64,000 bases of DNA from Pseudomonas delhiensis (GTDB taxonomy: Bacteria > Pseudomonadota > Gammaproteobacteria > Pseudomonadales > Pseudomonadaceae). Made by a program: the position numbers and the translations under genes. Numbering within the stretch: the stretch's first letter is position 1; every line of letters starts with the position of its first letter. The notes under the pieces are model-generated. The model was not told the DNA's origin and ran no database searches. It worked only from the letters and a program-made list of their open reading frames with translations. Positions 10,197 through 18,752 of this stretch are shown here, one piece after another. The DNA lies in NCBI RefSeq assembly GCF_900187975.1, contig NZ_FZPC01000029.1, forward strand, positions 1-64,000, read 5' to 3'.

Positions 10197-12005
10197 ATGA
10201 GCAAGAAAATCAGCGTCACCGATACCATCCTGCGCGATGCGCACCAGTCCCTGCTGGCCACCCGCATGCGCACCGAGGACATGCTCCCGATCTGCGACAA
10301 GCTCGACAAGGTCGGCTACTGGTCGCTGGAAGTCTGGGGCGGCGCCACCTTCGACGCCTGTGTGCGCTTCCTCAAGGAAGACCCGTGGGAGCGCCTGCGC
10401 AAGCTCAAGGCCGCGCTGCCCAACACCCGCCTGCAGATGCTCCTGCGCGGGCAGAACCTGCTGGGCTACCGCCACTACAGCGACGACGTGGTGCGCGCCT
10501 TCGTCGCCAAGGCCGCGGTCAACGGCATCGACGTGTTCCGCATCTTCGACGCGATGAACGACGTGCGTAACCTGCGCGTCTCCATCGAGGCGGTGAAGGC
10601 CGCCGGCAAGCACGCCCAGGGCACCATCTGCTACACCACCAGCCCGGTGCACACCATCGACGCCTTCGTCGCCCAGGCCAAGGCCATGGCGGCCATGGGC
10701 GTGGACTCCATCGCCATCAAGGACATGGCCGGCCTGCTGACCCCCTACGCCACCGGCGACCTGGTCAAGGCCCTGAAGGACGCCCTGCCGCTGGAAGTGG
10801 TGGTGCACTCCCACGACACCGCCGGCGTGGCCAGCATGTGCCAGCTCAAGGCCGTGGAGAATGGCGCCGACCGCATCGACACCGCCATCTCCAGCATGGC
10901 CTGGGGCACCAGCCACCCGGGCACCGAGTCGATGGTCGCGGCGCTGCGCAACACCCCCTACGACACCGGCCTGGACCTGGAGCTGATCCAGGAGGTCGGC
11001 ATGTACTTCCACGCCGTGCGCAAGAAGTACCACCAGTTCGAGAGCGAATTCACCGGCGTGGACACCCGCGTGCAGGTCAACCAGGTGCCCGGCGGCATGA
11101 TCTCCAACCTGGCCAACCAACTGAAGGAGCAGGGCGCCCTCAACCGCATGGCCGAGGTGCTCGAGGAAATCCCGCGGGTGCGCGAGGACCTGGGCTTCCC
11201 GCCCCTGGTCACCCCCACCTCGCAGATCGTCGGCACCCAGGCGTTCTTCAACGTGCTGGCCGGCGAGCGCTACAAGACCATCACCAACGAGGTGAAGCTG
11301 TACCTGCAGGGCCGCTACGGCAAGGCGCCGGGCCAGATCAACGAGCAGCTGCGGCGCCAGGCCATCGGCAACGAGGAAGTCATCGACGTGCGCCCGGCCG
11401 ACCTGATCAAGCCCGAGCTGGACAAGCTGCGCGGCGAGATCGGCGCCCTGGCCCGCTCCGAGGAGGACGTGCTGACCTTCGCCATGTTCCCGGACATCGG
11501 CCGCAAGTTCCTCGAGGAGCGCGAGGCCGGCACCCTGAAGCCCGAGGAACTGCTGCCGATCCCCACCGGCAACGGCGTGGCCGCGGCCGGCGGCGAAGGC
11601 GTGCCGACCGAGTTCGTGGTCGACGTGCACGGCGAGAGCTACCGCGTGGACATCACCGGCGTCGGCGTGAAGACCGACGGCAAGCGCCACTTCTACCTGT
11701 CCATCGACGGCATGCCGGAAGAAGTGGTGTTCGAGCCGCTCAACGAGTTCATCGGCGGCGGCGGCAACAAGCGCAAGCACGCCAGCGCGCCGGGCGACGT
11801 CAGCACCACCATGCCGGGCAACATCGTCGACGTGCTGGTGAAGGAAGGCGACAGCGTGAAGGCCGGCCAGGCCGTGCTGATCACCGAGGCCATGAAGATG
11901 GAAACCGAGGTGCAGGCGCCCATCGCCGGCACCGTCAAGGCGATCCACGTAGCCAAGGGTGACCGCGTCAACCCGGGCGAGGTGCTGATCGAGATTGAAG
12001 GCTGA
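10197..12005 (+). CDS. pycB: Pyruvate carboxylase subunit B (OadA-like carboxyltransferase/biotin carrier)
   Basis: A 602-residue protein transferring the carboxyl group from biotin to pyruvate, giving oxaloacetate. The N-terminal carboxyltransferase domain (about 5-270) begins with TDTILRDAHQSLLATRMR; a conserved PYC/OADA domain follows; the C-terminal biotinyl domain carries the lysine motif EAMKMETEV. ATG 10197 follows AGAGGAG. The carboxyltransferase homologues of Na+-pumping decarboxylases look similar, but there are no beta/gamma pump subunits here, so the anaplerotic carboxylase is favoured. Confidence 0.94.
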   Translation: MSKKISVTDTILRDAHQSLLATRMRTEDMLPICDKLDKVGYWSLEVWGGATFDACVRFLKEDPWERLRKLKAALPNTRLQMLLRGQNLLGYRHYSDDVVRAFVAKAAVNGIDVFRIFDAMNDVRNLRVSIEAVKAAGKHAQGTICYTTSPVHTIDAFVAQAKAMAAMGVDSIAIKDMAGLLTPYATGDLVKALKDALPLEVVVHSHDTAGVASMCQLKAVENGADRIDTAISSMAWGTSHPGTESMVAALRNTPYDTGLDLELIQEVGMYFHAVRKKYHQFESEFTGVDTRVQVNQVPGGMISNLANQLKEQGALNRMAEVLEEIPRVREDLGFPPLVTPTSQIVGTQAFFNVLAGERYKTITNEVKLYLQGRYGKAPGQINEQLRRQAIGNEEVIDVRPADLIKPELDKLRGEIGALARSEEDVLTFAMFPDIGRKFLEEREAGTLKPEELLPIPTGNGVAAAGGEGVPTEFVVDVHGESYRVDITGVGVKTDGKRHFYLSIDGMPEEVVFEPLNEFIGGGGNKRKHASAPGDVSTTMPGNIVDVLVKEGDSVKAGQAVLITEAMKMETEVQAPIAGTVKAIHVAKGDRVNPGEVLIEIEG

Positions 12006-12039
12006 CCGACGGACAGACGGGTCTCAAGGTTCAGTCCCC

Positions 12040-12066
12040 GGGGGAGCACGATGCTCCCCCTTTTTT
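12040..12066 (+). terminator. Rho-independent terminator after pycB
   Basis: A 9-base-pair stem GGGGGAGCA / TGCTCCCCC with a 3-base loop is followed immediately by six T residues, 34 bases after the pycB stop. This should end the pycAB transcript. Confidence 0.93.
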
Positions 12067-12193
12067 ATGCCTTTGCGAAAACCGTCACCTTCCGGCGCGG
12101 CCGGGGCGCCGCTTCATTGACCTGCATCCAGGCCCCGCGCCGCGCGCACGCCTATAAACGGCAAGCCGCAGGCCGAGTTCGGGGGAGGAGGCG

Positions 12194-12817
12194 ATGCGTT
12201 TCGCGATTGCTCTGTTGTTGACCGTCAGCTGTACCGCCCTGGGCGACGAGGCCGCCCAGGCGCGCTTCGACGCCATCATGGCCGACCCCGCCCTGCGCGA
12301 GCAGGCCTACGCCGCCGGCCACGAGCGCATCGTGCTGTGCCGCAACTGCCACGGCGACGACGGCAACAGCCGGCGCGACTACATCCCGAACCTGGCCGCG
12401 CAGGCGCCGGGCTACCTGTTCACCGCCTTCGAGCGCTACGCCAGCGGGCAGCGCACCGACTTCGTGATGAACCAGGCCGCGAAGATGCTGAGCCTCGACG
12501 AGCGGGTGAACATCGCCGTGTACTACAGCCAGCAGCCGGTGCTGCCGCGCGAGGGCGCGGTGGACGAGGCGCTGCGCGCCAGGGGCGAGGCCCTGTTCGG
12601 GCGGGTCTGCGTGGCCTGCCATGGCCCGCAGGGGCTGGGGCAGCCGGGTGTCCCGCGCATCGCCGGGCAGCCGGCGGCCTACCTGCAGCGCACGCTGGAG
12701 GCCTACCGCGACAAGGACCCGCGCCGCGCCGGCTCGACCATGCTGGCGGTGGCGACGCAGCTGCAGGCCGGGGATATCGAGGCGCTGGCGGCCTACGTGC
12801 AGCAATTGCACCCCTGA
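12194..12817 (+). CDS. Dihaem c-type cytochrome (cytochrome c4-like)
   Basis: A 207-residue exported cytochrome: signal peptide about 1-17, then two haem sites, CRNCH (about residue 50) and CVACH (about 141), each followed by a distal methionine (for example AAKML and GSTML). Two homologous haem domains of about 90 residues fit the cytochrome c4/c-type superfamily of periplasmic electron carriers. GGAGGAGG precedes ATG 12194. It stands alone between a terminator and a zinc-ribbon gene, so its partner oxidase is not visible. Confidence 0.88.
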   Translation: MRFAIALLLTVSCTALGDEAAQARFDAIMADPALREQAYAAGHERIVLCRNCHGDDGNSRRDYIPNLAAQAPGYLFTAFERYASGQRTDFVMNQAAKMLSLDERVNIAVYYSQQPVLPREGAVDEALRARGEALFGRVCVACHGPQGLGQPGVPRIAGQPAAYLQRTLEAYRDKDPRRAGSTMLAVATQLQAGDIEALAAYVQQLHP

Positions 12818-12833
12818 AATGGGCAAAGCCTTA

Positions 12834-12839
12834 TATAAT
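12834..12839 (+). promoter_or_regulatory. Consensus -10 box before the PhnA-like gene
   Basis: A perfect TATAAT lies 32 bases before the next start codon in the 54-base gap after the cytochrome gene. No well-spaced -35 is visible (TTGCAC is 22 bases upstream), so this is a partial promoter call. Confidence 0.4.
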
Positions 12840-12871
12840 GCACGGTCTTTTCCCTGCCAGTGATAGCGACC

Positions 12872-13210
12872 ATGAGCCTGCCACCCTGCCCGAAATGCAA
12901 TTCCGAATACACCTACGAGGACGGCGCGCTGCTGGTCTGCCCGGAATGCGCCCATGAATGGTCGGCCGATGCCGCCGCCGAAGGCGAGGGCGACGCCAAG
13001 GTGATCAAGGACGCCGTCGGCAACGTGCTGCAGGACGGCGACACCGTCAGCGTGATCAAGGACCTCAAGGTCAAGGGCTCGTCCCTGGTGGTCAAGGTCG
13101 GCACCAAGGTGAAGAACATCCGCCTGGTGGAGGGCGACCACGACATCGACTGCAAGATCGACGGCATCGGCGCCATGAAGCTGAAGTCGGAGTTCGTGAA
13201 GAAGGTCTGA
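12872..13210 (+). CDS. PhnA/YjdM-family zinc-ribbon protein
   Basis: A 112-residue protein with an N-terminal zinc ribbon (CPKC...CPEC, about residues 6-30) and a C-terminal SH3-like PhnA domain ([22 protein letters not shown] region, ending LKSEFVKKV). The family is historically labelled alkylphosphonate uptake protein, but the name is not evidence of a role in phosphonate use; its function is unknown. ATG 12872 is preferred over 12860 because family members start MSLPPCPKC. It has its own -10 box. Confidence 0.9.
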   Translation: MSLPPCPKCNSEYTYEDGALLVCPECAHEWSADAAAEGEGDAKVIKDAVGNVLQDGDTVSVIKDLKVKGSSLVVKVGTKVKNIRLVEGDHDIDCKIDGIGAMKLKSEFVKKV

Positions 13211-13235
13211 GCCGCTCGGGCTTCTCTTCTTCTTT

Positions 13236-13374
13236 TGTAGGAGCGGATTCATCCGCGATCGCCGTGCCTGGGCCCGGCCCATCGCGGACGGAGTCCGCTC
13301 CAACCCCGCCACCGCTGTCCCACCTGTAGGAGCGCGCCCTGCGCGCGATTCGCGGGCAGGGCCCGCTCCTACAG
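13236..13374. repeat. Two GTAGGAGCG-type palindromes (family A)
   Basis: An inverted pair at 13236-13303 (TGTAGGAGCGGATTCATCC ... GGAGTCCGCTCC) and a second at 13325-13374 (TGTAGGAGCGCGCCCTGCG ... GGGCCCGCTCCTACA). Both are the dispersed GTAGGAGCG/CGCTCCTAC palindromes of pseudomonads. They fill the gap between two convergent genes and can form strong hairpins in RNA read from either side. Confidence 0.85.
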
Positions 13375-13388
13375 GGGCGCGGCTACGG

Positions 13389-13907
13389 TCATTCCGCCGG
13401 CTGCAGGTCCTGGCGTAGCAGCTCCAAGGCTTCGCGCGGGCCGCCGGAGACGATCTGGGTGGGCACCGCCAGCATCAGGTTCAGCGGCAGGCCGAAGGCT
13501 TCCAGGACGTTGCCGTCGCGGTCGCGGCCGGGTTGCTCGCCCAGCCATTCCGGGTACTTGCGGCGCATGCGCTCGACGTAGCTGCCGGCGTCCGGCAGGT
13601 AGCCGTACAGCGGCTTGCCCAGGGCCGCGGCGTAGCCGACCTCGAAGCAGGTGCCGCTGTCCGGTTCGCTGCCGCGGAAGGACGCCAGGTTGGCCAGCAC
13701 CACGTCGGCCTCGGCGAGCATCCGCAGGTTGGCGCGGTACAGCCAGATCGCCTGCTGGTGCGGCTCCGCGATCGCCTCCGGCAGCCGGTTGTCCAGCGGA
13801 AACAGCCCTTCGAAGCCGTATTCCGCGCACAGCGCCTTGAGCCGTTCGCCGTACGCGGCGGCGTCGGGGCGGAACACGTCGGGGCCGGCGAGGTAGATCT
13901 TCAGCAT
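13389..13907 (-). CDS. Nucleoside 2-deoxyribosyltransferase family protein
   Basis: A 172-residue protein starting MLKIYLAGPDVFRPD, typical of the Ndt/RCL family, which cleave or exchange N-glycosidic bonds of deoxynucleosides. The conserved ASFRGSEPDSGTCFEVGYA segment carries the family DSGT(A/C)-E-GYA active-site region. ATG 13907 lies 2 bases after the chaA stop, so it is probably co-transcribed. A housekeeping nucleotide-salvage or sanitising role is likely; the exact substrate is not known. Confidence 0.85.
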   Translation of the reverse strand: MLKIYLAGPDVFRPDAAAYGERLKALCAEYGFEGLFPLDNRLPEAIAEPHQQAIWLYRANLRMLAEADVVLANLASFRGSEPDSGTCFEVGYAAALGKPLYGYLPDAGSYVERMRRKYPEWLGEQPGRDRDGNVLEAFGLPLNLMLAVPTQIVSGGPREALELLRQDLQPAE

Positions 13908-13909
13908 GC

Positions 13910-15034
13910 TTACAAACCCATGAGCGACAGCATCAGGAAGGTGGCGAAGAGCACGAAGTGGGTCATGCCCTCGATGGCGTTGGTCTTGCCATCGTGCAGG
14001 TTGAACCCGGCCACCACCAGGGTGATGAACATCATCCCGGTCTGCAGCGGGGTCATGGCCATCTGGAACGGCTGGCCCTTGAACAGCGCCAGGGCCTCGA
14101 TCACCGGCACGGTGAGGATCACCGTGGACAGCGAGGCGCCGAGGGCGATGTTGACCACCGGCTGCATGCGGTTGGCCAGGGCGGCGCGCAGCGCGGTGAG
14201 GATCTCGGGGCTGGCGGAGATGGCCGCCACCAGCAGCGCCGGCACGATCGCCGGTACGCCGCTGCCTTCCAGGCTGACGTCCAGGGCCTTGGACATCACC
14301 TCGGCCAGGGCGCCGATCAGCACCACGCCGGCCACCAGCAGGGCGATGGAGCCGCGGGTGCCGCCGTGTTCCTCGTCGGCCTCGTGGGGCTGCTGCTTGC
14401 GCACCGCGTAGTTGTAGCTGAAGAAGTAGCTGTGCTGGCCGGTCTGCATGCGCAGGAACAGGGCGTAGAGCATCAGCATGCAGCCGATGGTGAACAGCGA
14501 GTAGAGCTTCCACTGCGCGGCCGGGATCAGCTCGGGGATGACCATGGAGATGCCCACCGCGGTGAGGATCATGGTCACGTAGGTCTTGCCCGAGTCGTCG
14601 TTGTACGACTGCTCGCCGTGCTTCAGGCCGCCGAGCAGTGCGGCCAGGCCGAGGATGCCGTTCATGTCCAGCATCACCGCGGCGTAGATGGTGTCGCGGG
14701 CCAGGGTGGGCGAATGGTTGTGGCCCATCATGATGGCCAGGATGACCACCTCCACCAGCACCGCGGCGAGGGTCAGGATCATGGTGCCGTAGGGCTCGCC
14801 GACCTTCTCCGCGAGTACCTCGGCATGGTGCGCCACGCGCAGCGAGACGCTGATGATCGAGGCCAGCAGCACGCTGGCGGCCACCCCGGCCACGGCCTTG
14901 CCGCCAGCCAGCAGGCTGTGCTCCAGGGCGTAGGCCAGCACGGCCAGGAGCAGGGCGAGGAGGAGGAATTTCTCGTCTTTGAGCAGGCGCAGCATTCGAG
15001 GGGGATGTCCGTTCCGTGGGGTCGAGGCGCCCAT
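13910..15034 (-). CDS. chaA: Calcium/proton antiporter (ChaA-like, CaCA family)
   Basis: A 374-residue membrane protein with about eleven hydrophobic segments arranged as two CaCA repeats: VVEVVILAIMMGHNHSP in the first half and ALLVAAISASPEILTALRAA in the second, each containing the family glutamate/polar motif. A central acidic loop (HEADEEH) separates the halves, as in E. coli ChaA. It exchanges Ca2+ or Na+/K+ for H+. Start 15034 gives a 13-residue extension; ATG 14995 (MLRLLKDEK) is equally plausible. Confidence 0.87.
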   Translation of the reverse strand: MGASTPRNGHPPRMLRLLKDEKFLLLALLLAVLAYALEHSLLAGGKAVAGVAASVLLASIISVSLRVAHHAEVLAEKVGEPYGTMILTLAAVLVEVVILAIMMGHNHSPTLARDTIYAAVMLDMNGILGLAALLGGLKHGEQSYNDDSGKTYVTMILTAVGISMVIPELIPAAQWKLYSLFTIGCMLMLYALFLRMQTGQHSYFFSYNYAVRKQQPHEADEEHGGTRGSIALLVAGVVLIGALAEVMSKALDVSLEGSGVPAIVPALLVAAISASPEILTALRAALANRMQPVVNIALGASLSTVILTVPVIEALALFKGQPFQMAMTPLQTGMMFITLVVAGFNLHDGKTNAIEGMTHFVLFATFLMLSLMGL

Positions 15035-15074
15035 CTTAGGCCCTGCCCGGGGCCTTGCCCACCGTCGGCGGGAA

Positions 15075-15310
15075 CGTAGGAGCGGGCCCTGCCCGCGATT
15101 CGCGCGCAGGGCGCGCTCCTACAGGTGGAGCCGGAGGTGGGCATGGCGTAGGCGCGGATTTCATCCGCGATTCGCGCCGGCTATCGCGGACAAGGTCCGC
15201 GTCCGTGCTCGACCGTAGGGCGAATAACCGTTCGCGGTTATCCGCCGTTGGCCGGAACGCCGGTGCCTGACGGCCGCGGCGGATAACGCCGTAGGCGTTA
15301 TGCGCCCTAC
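15075..15310. repeat. Mosaic of family A and B palindromes in a gene-free gap
   Basis: The 339 bases between chaA and nfeD contain no gene. They hold a family A palindrome (15075-15124), a degenerate one (15147-15208), and an inverted pair of family B elements (15215-15246 GTAGGGCGAATAACCG... and 15278-15310 ...GGCGTTATGCGCCCTAC) separated by about 31 bases. The paired arrangement recalls BIMEs. Confidence 0.85.
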
Positions 15311-15373
15311 GGGTTGGAAAGAGGCGGCGCAGCCTGCAAGACAGTTGCTCCTACAGGGGCGTGAGGCGTCAGC

Positions 15374-15820
15374 TCAGGCCGGCTCCACCAGCAGCACGGC
15401 GCCGTCCTGCCCGGTGACCTTCACCTGGGCGCCGGCCGGCAGGTCCGGGCCGCTGACCAGCCACAGGCTGTCGCCGACGCGGATCTTGCCGCGGCCGCCG
15501 ATGATGGCGTCGTGCAGGGCGAACTGCCGGCCGACCAGCTCGCTGCCGCGGCGGTTCAGGCCGCTGGCGGCTTCGCCGGCGCCCGGGCGGTGCTGGTAGC
15601 GCCACCAGAACGCCGCGGTGAGCAGCGCCAGGATGCCGAAGGCGAGGAACTGCCAGGTCCAGGCCAGGGCCGGGGCGAAGAAGGCCAGCACGCCGGTGGC
15701 CGCCGCGGCGATGCCGACCCACAGCAGGTAGCCGCCGGCGCCGAACACCTCGAGGATCAGCAGCAGGGTGCCGAAGGCCAGCCAGTCCCAGAAGCTCAGG
15801 TGTTGCAGGTAGTCCCACAT
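15374..15820 (-). CDS. NfeD-like membrane protein
   Basis: A 148-residue protein with about four hydrophobic segments at the N-terminus (to about residue 75) and a C-terminal OB-fold (about 88-147; VGRQFALHDAI...VKVTGQDGAVLLVEPA). NfeD proteins partner with SPFH/stomatin proteins in membrane microdomains, and the SPFH gene lies 4 bases upstream, as in the QmcA-YbbK pair of E. coli. It is the second gene of a coupled pair. Confidence 0.9.
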   Translation of the reverse strand: MWDYLQHLSFWDWLAFGTLLLILEVFGAGGYLLWVGIAAAATGVLAFFAPALAWTWQFLAFGILALLTAAFWWRYQHRPGAGEAASGLNRRGSELVGRQFALHDAIIGGRGKIRVGDSLWLVSGPDLPAGAQVKVTGQDGAVLLVEPA

Positions 15821-15824
15821 GGCC

Positions 15825-16763
15825 TCAGCCCCGGCCCTTGGCGCCCGGGGCGCCGTCGCCGAAGGTGGCCCTGACGATCTCGCCGATGCCGCCCACCGCG
15901 CCTATCACCTGGCTGGCCTCCAGGGGCATCAGCACGATCTTGCTGTTGTTCGAGGCGGCCAGCTGGCCGAGGGCGTCGACGTATTTCTGCGCGACGAAGT
16001 AGTTCACCGCCTGCACGTTGCCGCTGGCGATGGCCTCGGAGACCACCTGGGTCGCCCGCGCCTCGGCCTCGGCCTGGCGCTCGCGGGCCTCGGCCTCGAG
16101 GAAGGCGGCCTGGCGCTGGCCCTCGGCCTTGAGGATCTGCGCCTGCTTCTCGCCCTCGGCGGTGAGGATTTCCGCGGCGCGCTTGCCCTCGGCGTCGAGG
16201 ATCTGCGCGCGCTTCAGGCGCTCGGCCTTCATCTGGCTGGCCATCGCCTCCACCAGGTCGGCCGGCGGGCTGATGTCCTTGATCTCGATGCGGGTGACCT
16301 TCAGGCCCCAGGGCGCGGTGGCCTCGTCGACGGTGCGCAGCAGGCGCTCGTTGATGGCGTCGCGCTGGCTGAGCATGTGGTCCAGCTCCATGGAGCCGAG
16401 CACGGTGCGGATGTTGGTCATCACCAGGTTGCGGATGGCGTTCTCCAGGCCGCTGACCTCGTAGGCCGCGCGGGCCGCGTCGACCACCTGGTAGAAGCAC
16501 ACCGCGTCGATCTGCACGATGGCGTTGTCGGCGCTGATGGCTTCCTGCGGGGGGATGTCCAGCACCCGCTCCATCATGTTGATCTTCTGTCCGACGCGGT
16601 CCATCACCGGGACGATGATGTTCAGCCCCGGCTTGAGGGTGCCGGTGTAGCGGCCGAAGCGCTCCACCGTCCACTCGTTGCCTTGGGGGACCACCTTGAA
16701 GCCCATGAAGACGATCGCCAGCGCGAGGATGACGAAGAGAATCAGGACACTGCCGGTTTCCAT
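15825..16763 (-). CDS. SPFH/stomatin family protein (QmcA-like paraslipin)
   Basis: A 312-residue protein: one N-terminal membrane anchor (about 1-25), an SPFH domain (about 25-190; [20 protein letters not shown], cited in part), then a long charged coiled coil with alternating Glu-Ala-Arg (about 180-250) and a C-terminal hydrophobic tail. ATG 16763 follows AAGGAG by eight bases, better than the upstream start at 16799. It forms oligomeric membrane scaffolds and pairs with the downstream NfeD-like gene. Confidence 0.93.
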   Translation of the reverse strand: METGSVLILFVILALAIVFMGFKVVPQGNEWTVERFGRYTGTLKPGLNIIVPVMDRVGQKINMMERVLDIPPQEAISADNAIVQIDAVCFYQVVDAARAAYEVSGLENAIRNLVMTNIRTVLGSMELDHMLSQRDAINERLLRTVDEATAPWGLKVTRIEIKDISPPADLVEAMASQMKAERLKRAQILDAEGKRAAEILTAEGEKQAQILKAEGQRQAAFLEAEARERQAEAEARATQVVSEAIASGNVQAVNYFVAQKYVDALGQLAASNNSKIVLMPLEASQVIGAVGGIGEIVRATFGDGAPGAKGRG

Positions 16764-16888
16764 CTGGTGCACTCCTTGGTCGGTTGGGACTTCCTGCATG
16801 GCGCCCCGGCCCGCGAGGGGGTGGGGCAGCGGGAAAACCTAACGCTTTCCCGTGTCATCCCGCGAGCCCCATCGGGCTCGGAGATTTC

Positions 16889-18673
16889 CTATTTCTGTTC
16901 GCTCTGCGGCGTCACCCGCAGCACTTCCTCGATGGTGGTCAGGCCCGCGGCGACCTTCTGCGCGCCGGACAGGCGCAGGCTGCGCATGCCTTCCTTGAAG
17001 GCGTGGCGGCGCAGCGGGATGAGGTCGGTGTCGGGGGTGATCTGTTCCTTCAGGCTGTCGGTCAGCAGCATGATCTCGTAGACGCCGGCGCGGCCGCGGT
17101 AGCCGGTGTCGCGGCACTCCAGGCAGCCCACCGCCTGCTGCGCGCCGGTGGGCAGCGGGGCGTTCCAGGGCCGCGTCAGCTCCTGCCAGTCGTTTTCCTC
17201 CAGCTCCAGCGGCGCCTTGCAGTGCGGGCACAGGGTGCGCACCAGGCGCTGGGCCATGACGCCGAGCACGGTGGCGCGGATCAGGTAGTAGGGCACGCCC
17301 AGTTCCAGCAGGCGGGTGATGGCCGTGGGGGCGTCGTTGGTGTGCAGGGTGGAGAGCACCAGGTGCCCGGTCAGCGCCGCCTGGATGGCCATCTCGGCGG
17401 TCTCCAGGTCGCGGATCTCGCCGACCATGATGATGTCCGGGTCCTGCCGCAGCAGGGCGCGCACGCCGCTGGCGAAGGTCAGCTCGATGTTGTGCTGCAC
17501 CTGCATCTGGTTGAACGAGGGCTCGATCATCTCGATCGGGTCCTCGATGGTGCAGACGTTCACCTCGTCCGTGGCCAGCTGCTTGAGCGTGGTGTAGAGG
17601 GTGGTGGTCTTGCCCGAGCCGGTGGGGCCGGTGACCAGGATGATGCCGTTGGGCTGGTTGGTCATGCTCTGCCAGCGGCGCAGGTCCTCGGGGGAGAAGC
17701 CCAGCTGGTCGAAGCTCTTGAGCAGCACCTCGGGGTCGAAGATCCGCATCACCATCTTCTCGCCGAAGGCGGTGGGCAGGGTCGACAGGCGCAGCTCCAC
17801 CTCGGCGCCGTCCGGGGTCTTGGTCTTCACCCGGCCGTCCTGGGGCTTGCGCTTCTCGGCGACGTTCATCCGCCCCAGCGACTTCAGGCGGCTGACCACC
17901 GCCATGGTGACCTGCGGCGGGAACTGGTAGACGTTGTGCAGCACGCCGTCGATGCGGAAGCGCACCGTGCCCTGCTCGCGCCGCGGCTCGATGTGGATGT
18001 CGCTGGCGCGCTGCTGGAAGGCGTACTGGAACAGCCAGTCGACGATGGTGACGATGTGCGCGTCGTTGGCGTCCGGCTCCTGGTCGCTGGCGCCCAGGTT
18101 GAGCAACTGCTCGAAGTTGCCCACGCCGCTGATCTTCATGTCCTGGGCGGAGGCGCCGCTGACCGACTTGGCCAGGCGGTAGAACTCGGTGGTGAAGCGC
18201 TGGATGTCCAGCGGGTTGCACACCACGCGCTTGATCGGGCGCTTGAGCACGTGGGTCAGGTTGCTTTCCCAGCTGTGCACGAAGGGCTGGGCGCTGGCGA
18301 TGGTGACGCTGTCCGGAGCCACCGCCACGGCGAGGATCTTGTGGCGCTGGGCGAAGGCGTAGGACATCAGCGGGGTGACCGCGGCGACGTCGATCTTTAG
18401 CGGGTCGATGCGCAGGTAGGGCTGGCCGGAATACTCGGCCAGCCAGTGCACCAGGGTGTCGAGGTCCAGGTGGCGGCCGGGGTGGCGCAGGTCCGGCACC
18501 TGCTGGGCGGCGAGGAATTCCAGGGGGTGCTGCTGGTTCTTCACCGCGCTGCGGCGGATCGCCAGGCACTGCTCGGCGTCGCTCTGCGCGACGCGGCCCT
18601 GGGCGACCAGCTCGTGGAGGACATCGGCCAGGTCGAGCCAGCGATCCTGGGCGGGCGAAGCGAAGACGGACAT
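16889..18673 (-). CDS. GspE/PilB family ATPase
   Basis: A 594-residue type II secretion/type IV pilus-type ATPase. It has an N-terminal MSHEN-like region (about 60-150), an Asp box, Walker A GPTGSGKTT (about residue 325), Walker B MVGEIRD, a His box and a zinc tetracysteine (CPHC...CLEC). GGGAG lies seven bases before ATG 18673. P. aeruginosa has an equivalent orphan (PA5210). No gsp or pil partner genes are nearby, so which assembly machine it drives is unknown. Confidence 0.9.
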   Translation of the reverse strand: MSVFASPAQDRWLDLADVLHELVAQGRVAQSDAEQCLAIRRSAVKNQQHPLEFLAAQQVPDLRHPGRHLDLDTLVHWLAEYSGQPYLRIDPLKIDVAAVTPLMSYAFAQRHKILAVAVAPDSVTIASAQPFVHSWESNLTHVLKRPIKRVVCNPLDIQRFTTEFYRLAKSVSGASAQDMKISGVGNFEQLLNLGASDQEPDANDAHIVTIVDWLFQYAFQQRASDIHIEPRREQGTVRFRIDGVLHNVYQFPPQVTMAVVSRLKSLGRMNVAEKRKPQDGRVKTKTPDGAEVELRLSTLPTAFGEKMVMRIFDPEVLLKSFDQLGFSPEDLRRWQSMTNQPNGIILVTGPTGSGKTTTLYTTLKQLATDEVNVCTIEDPIEMIEPSFNQMQVQHNIELTFASGVRALLRQDPDIIMVGEIRDLETAEMAIQAALTGHLVLSTLHTNDAPTAITRLLELGVPYYLIRATVLGVMAQRLVRTLCPHCKAPLELEENDWQELTRPWNAPLPTGAQQAVGCLECRDTGYRGRAGVYEIMLLTDSLKEQITPDTDLIPLRRHAFKEGMRSLRLSGAQKVAAGLTTIEEVLRVTPQSEQK

Positions 18674-18689
18674 TCGGACTCCCGTTGGT

Positions 18690-18752
18690 CGTAGCTGCAA
18701 GCTGCAAGCTGCAAGCGCATAGGCGCGAACTCTCGCCTGCCGCCTGCAGCTT
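18690..18752. repeat. AAGCTGC tandem cluster (family C)
   Basis: About three tandem GCTGCAA units are followed by CATAGGCGCGA and an inverted GCCTGCAGCTT, giving a small hairpin in the 77-base gap between the CYTH/CHAD gene and the GspE-like ATPase. Same family as 10135-10185 and 28474-28562. Confidence 0.65.

Noticed and set aside
10158-11948. Antisense open frame of about 596 codons over the pycB gene
   Set aside because: Shadow of the real gene, His/Ala/Val/Gly-rich with no family signature.
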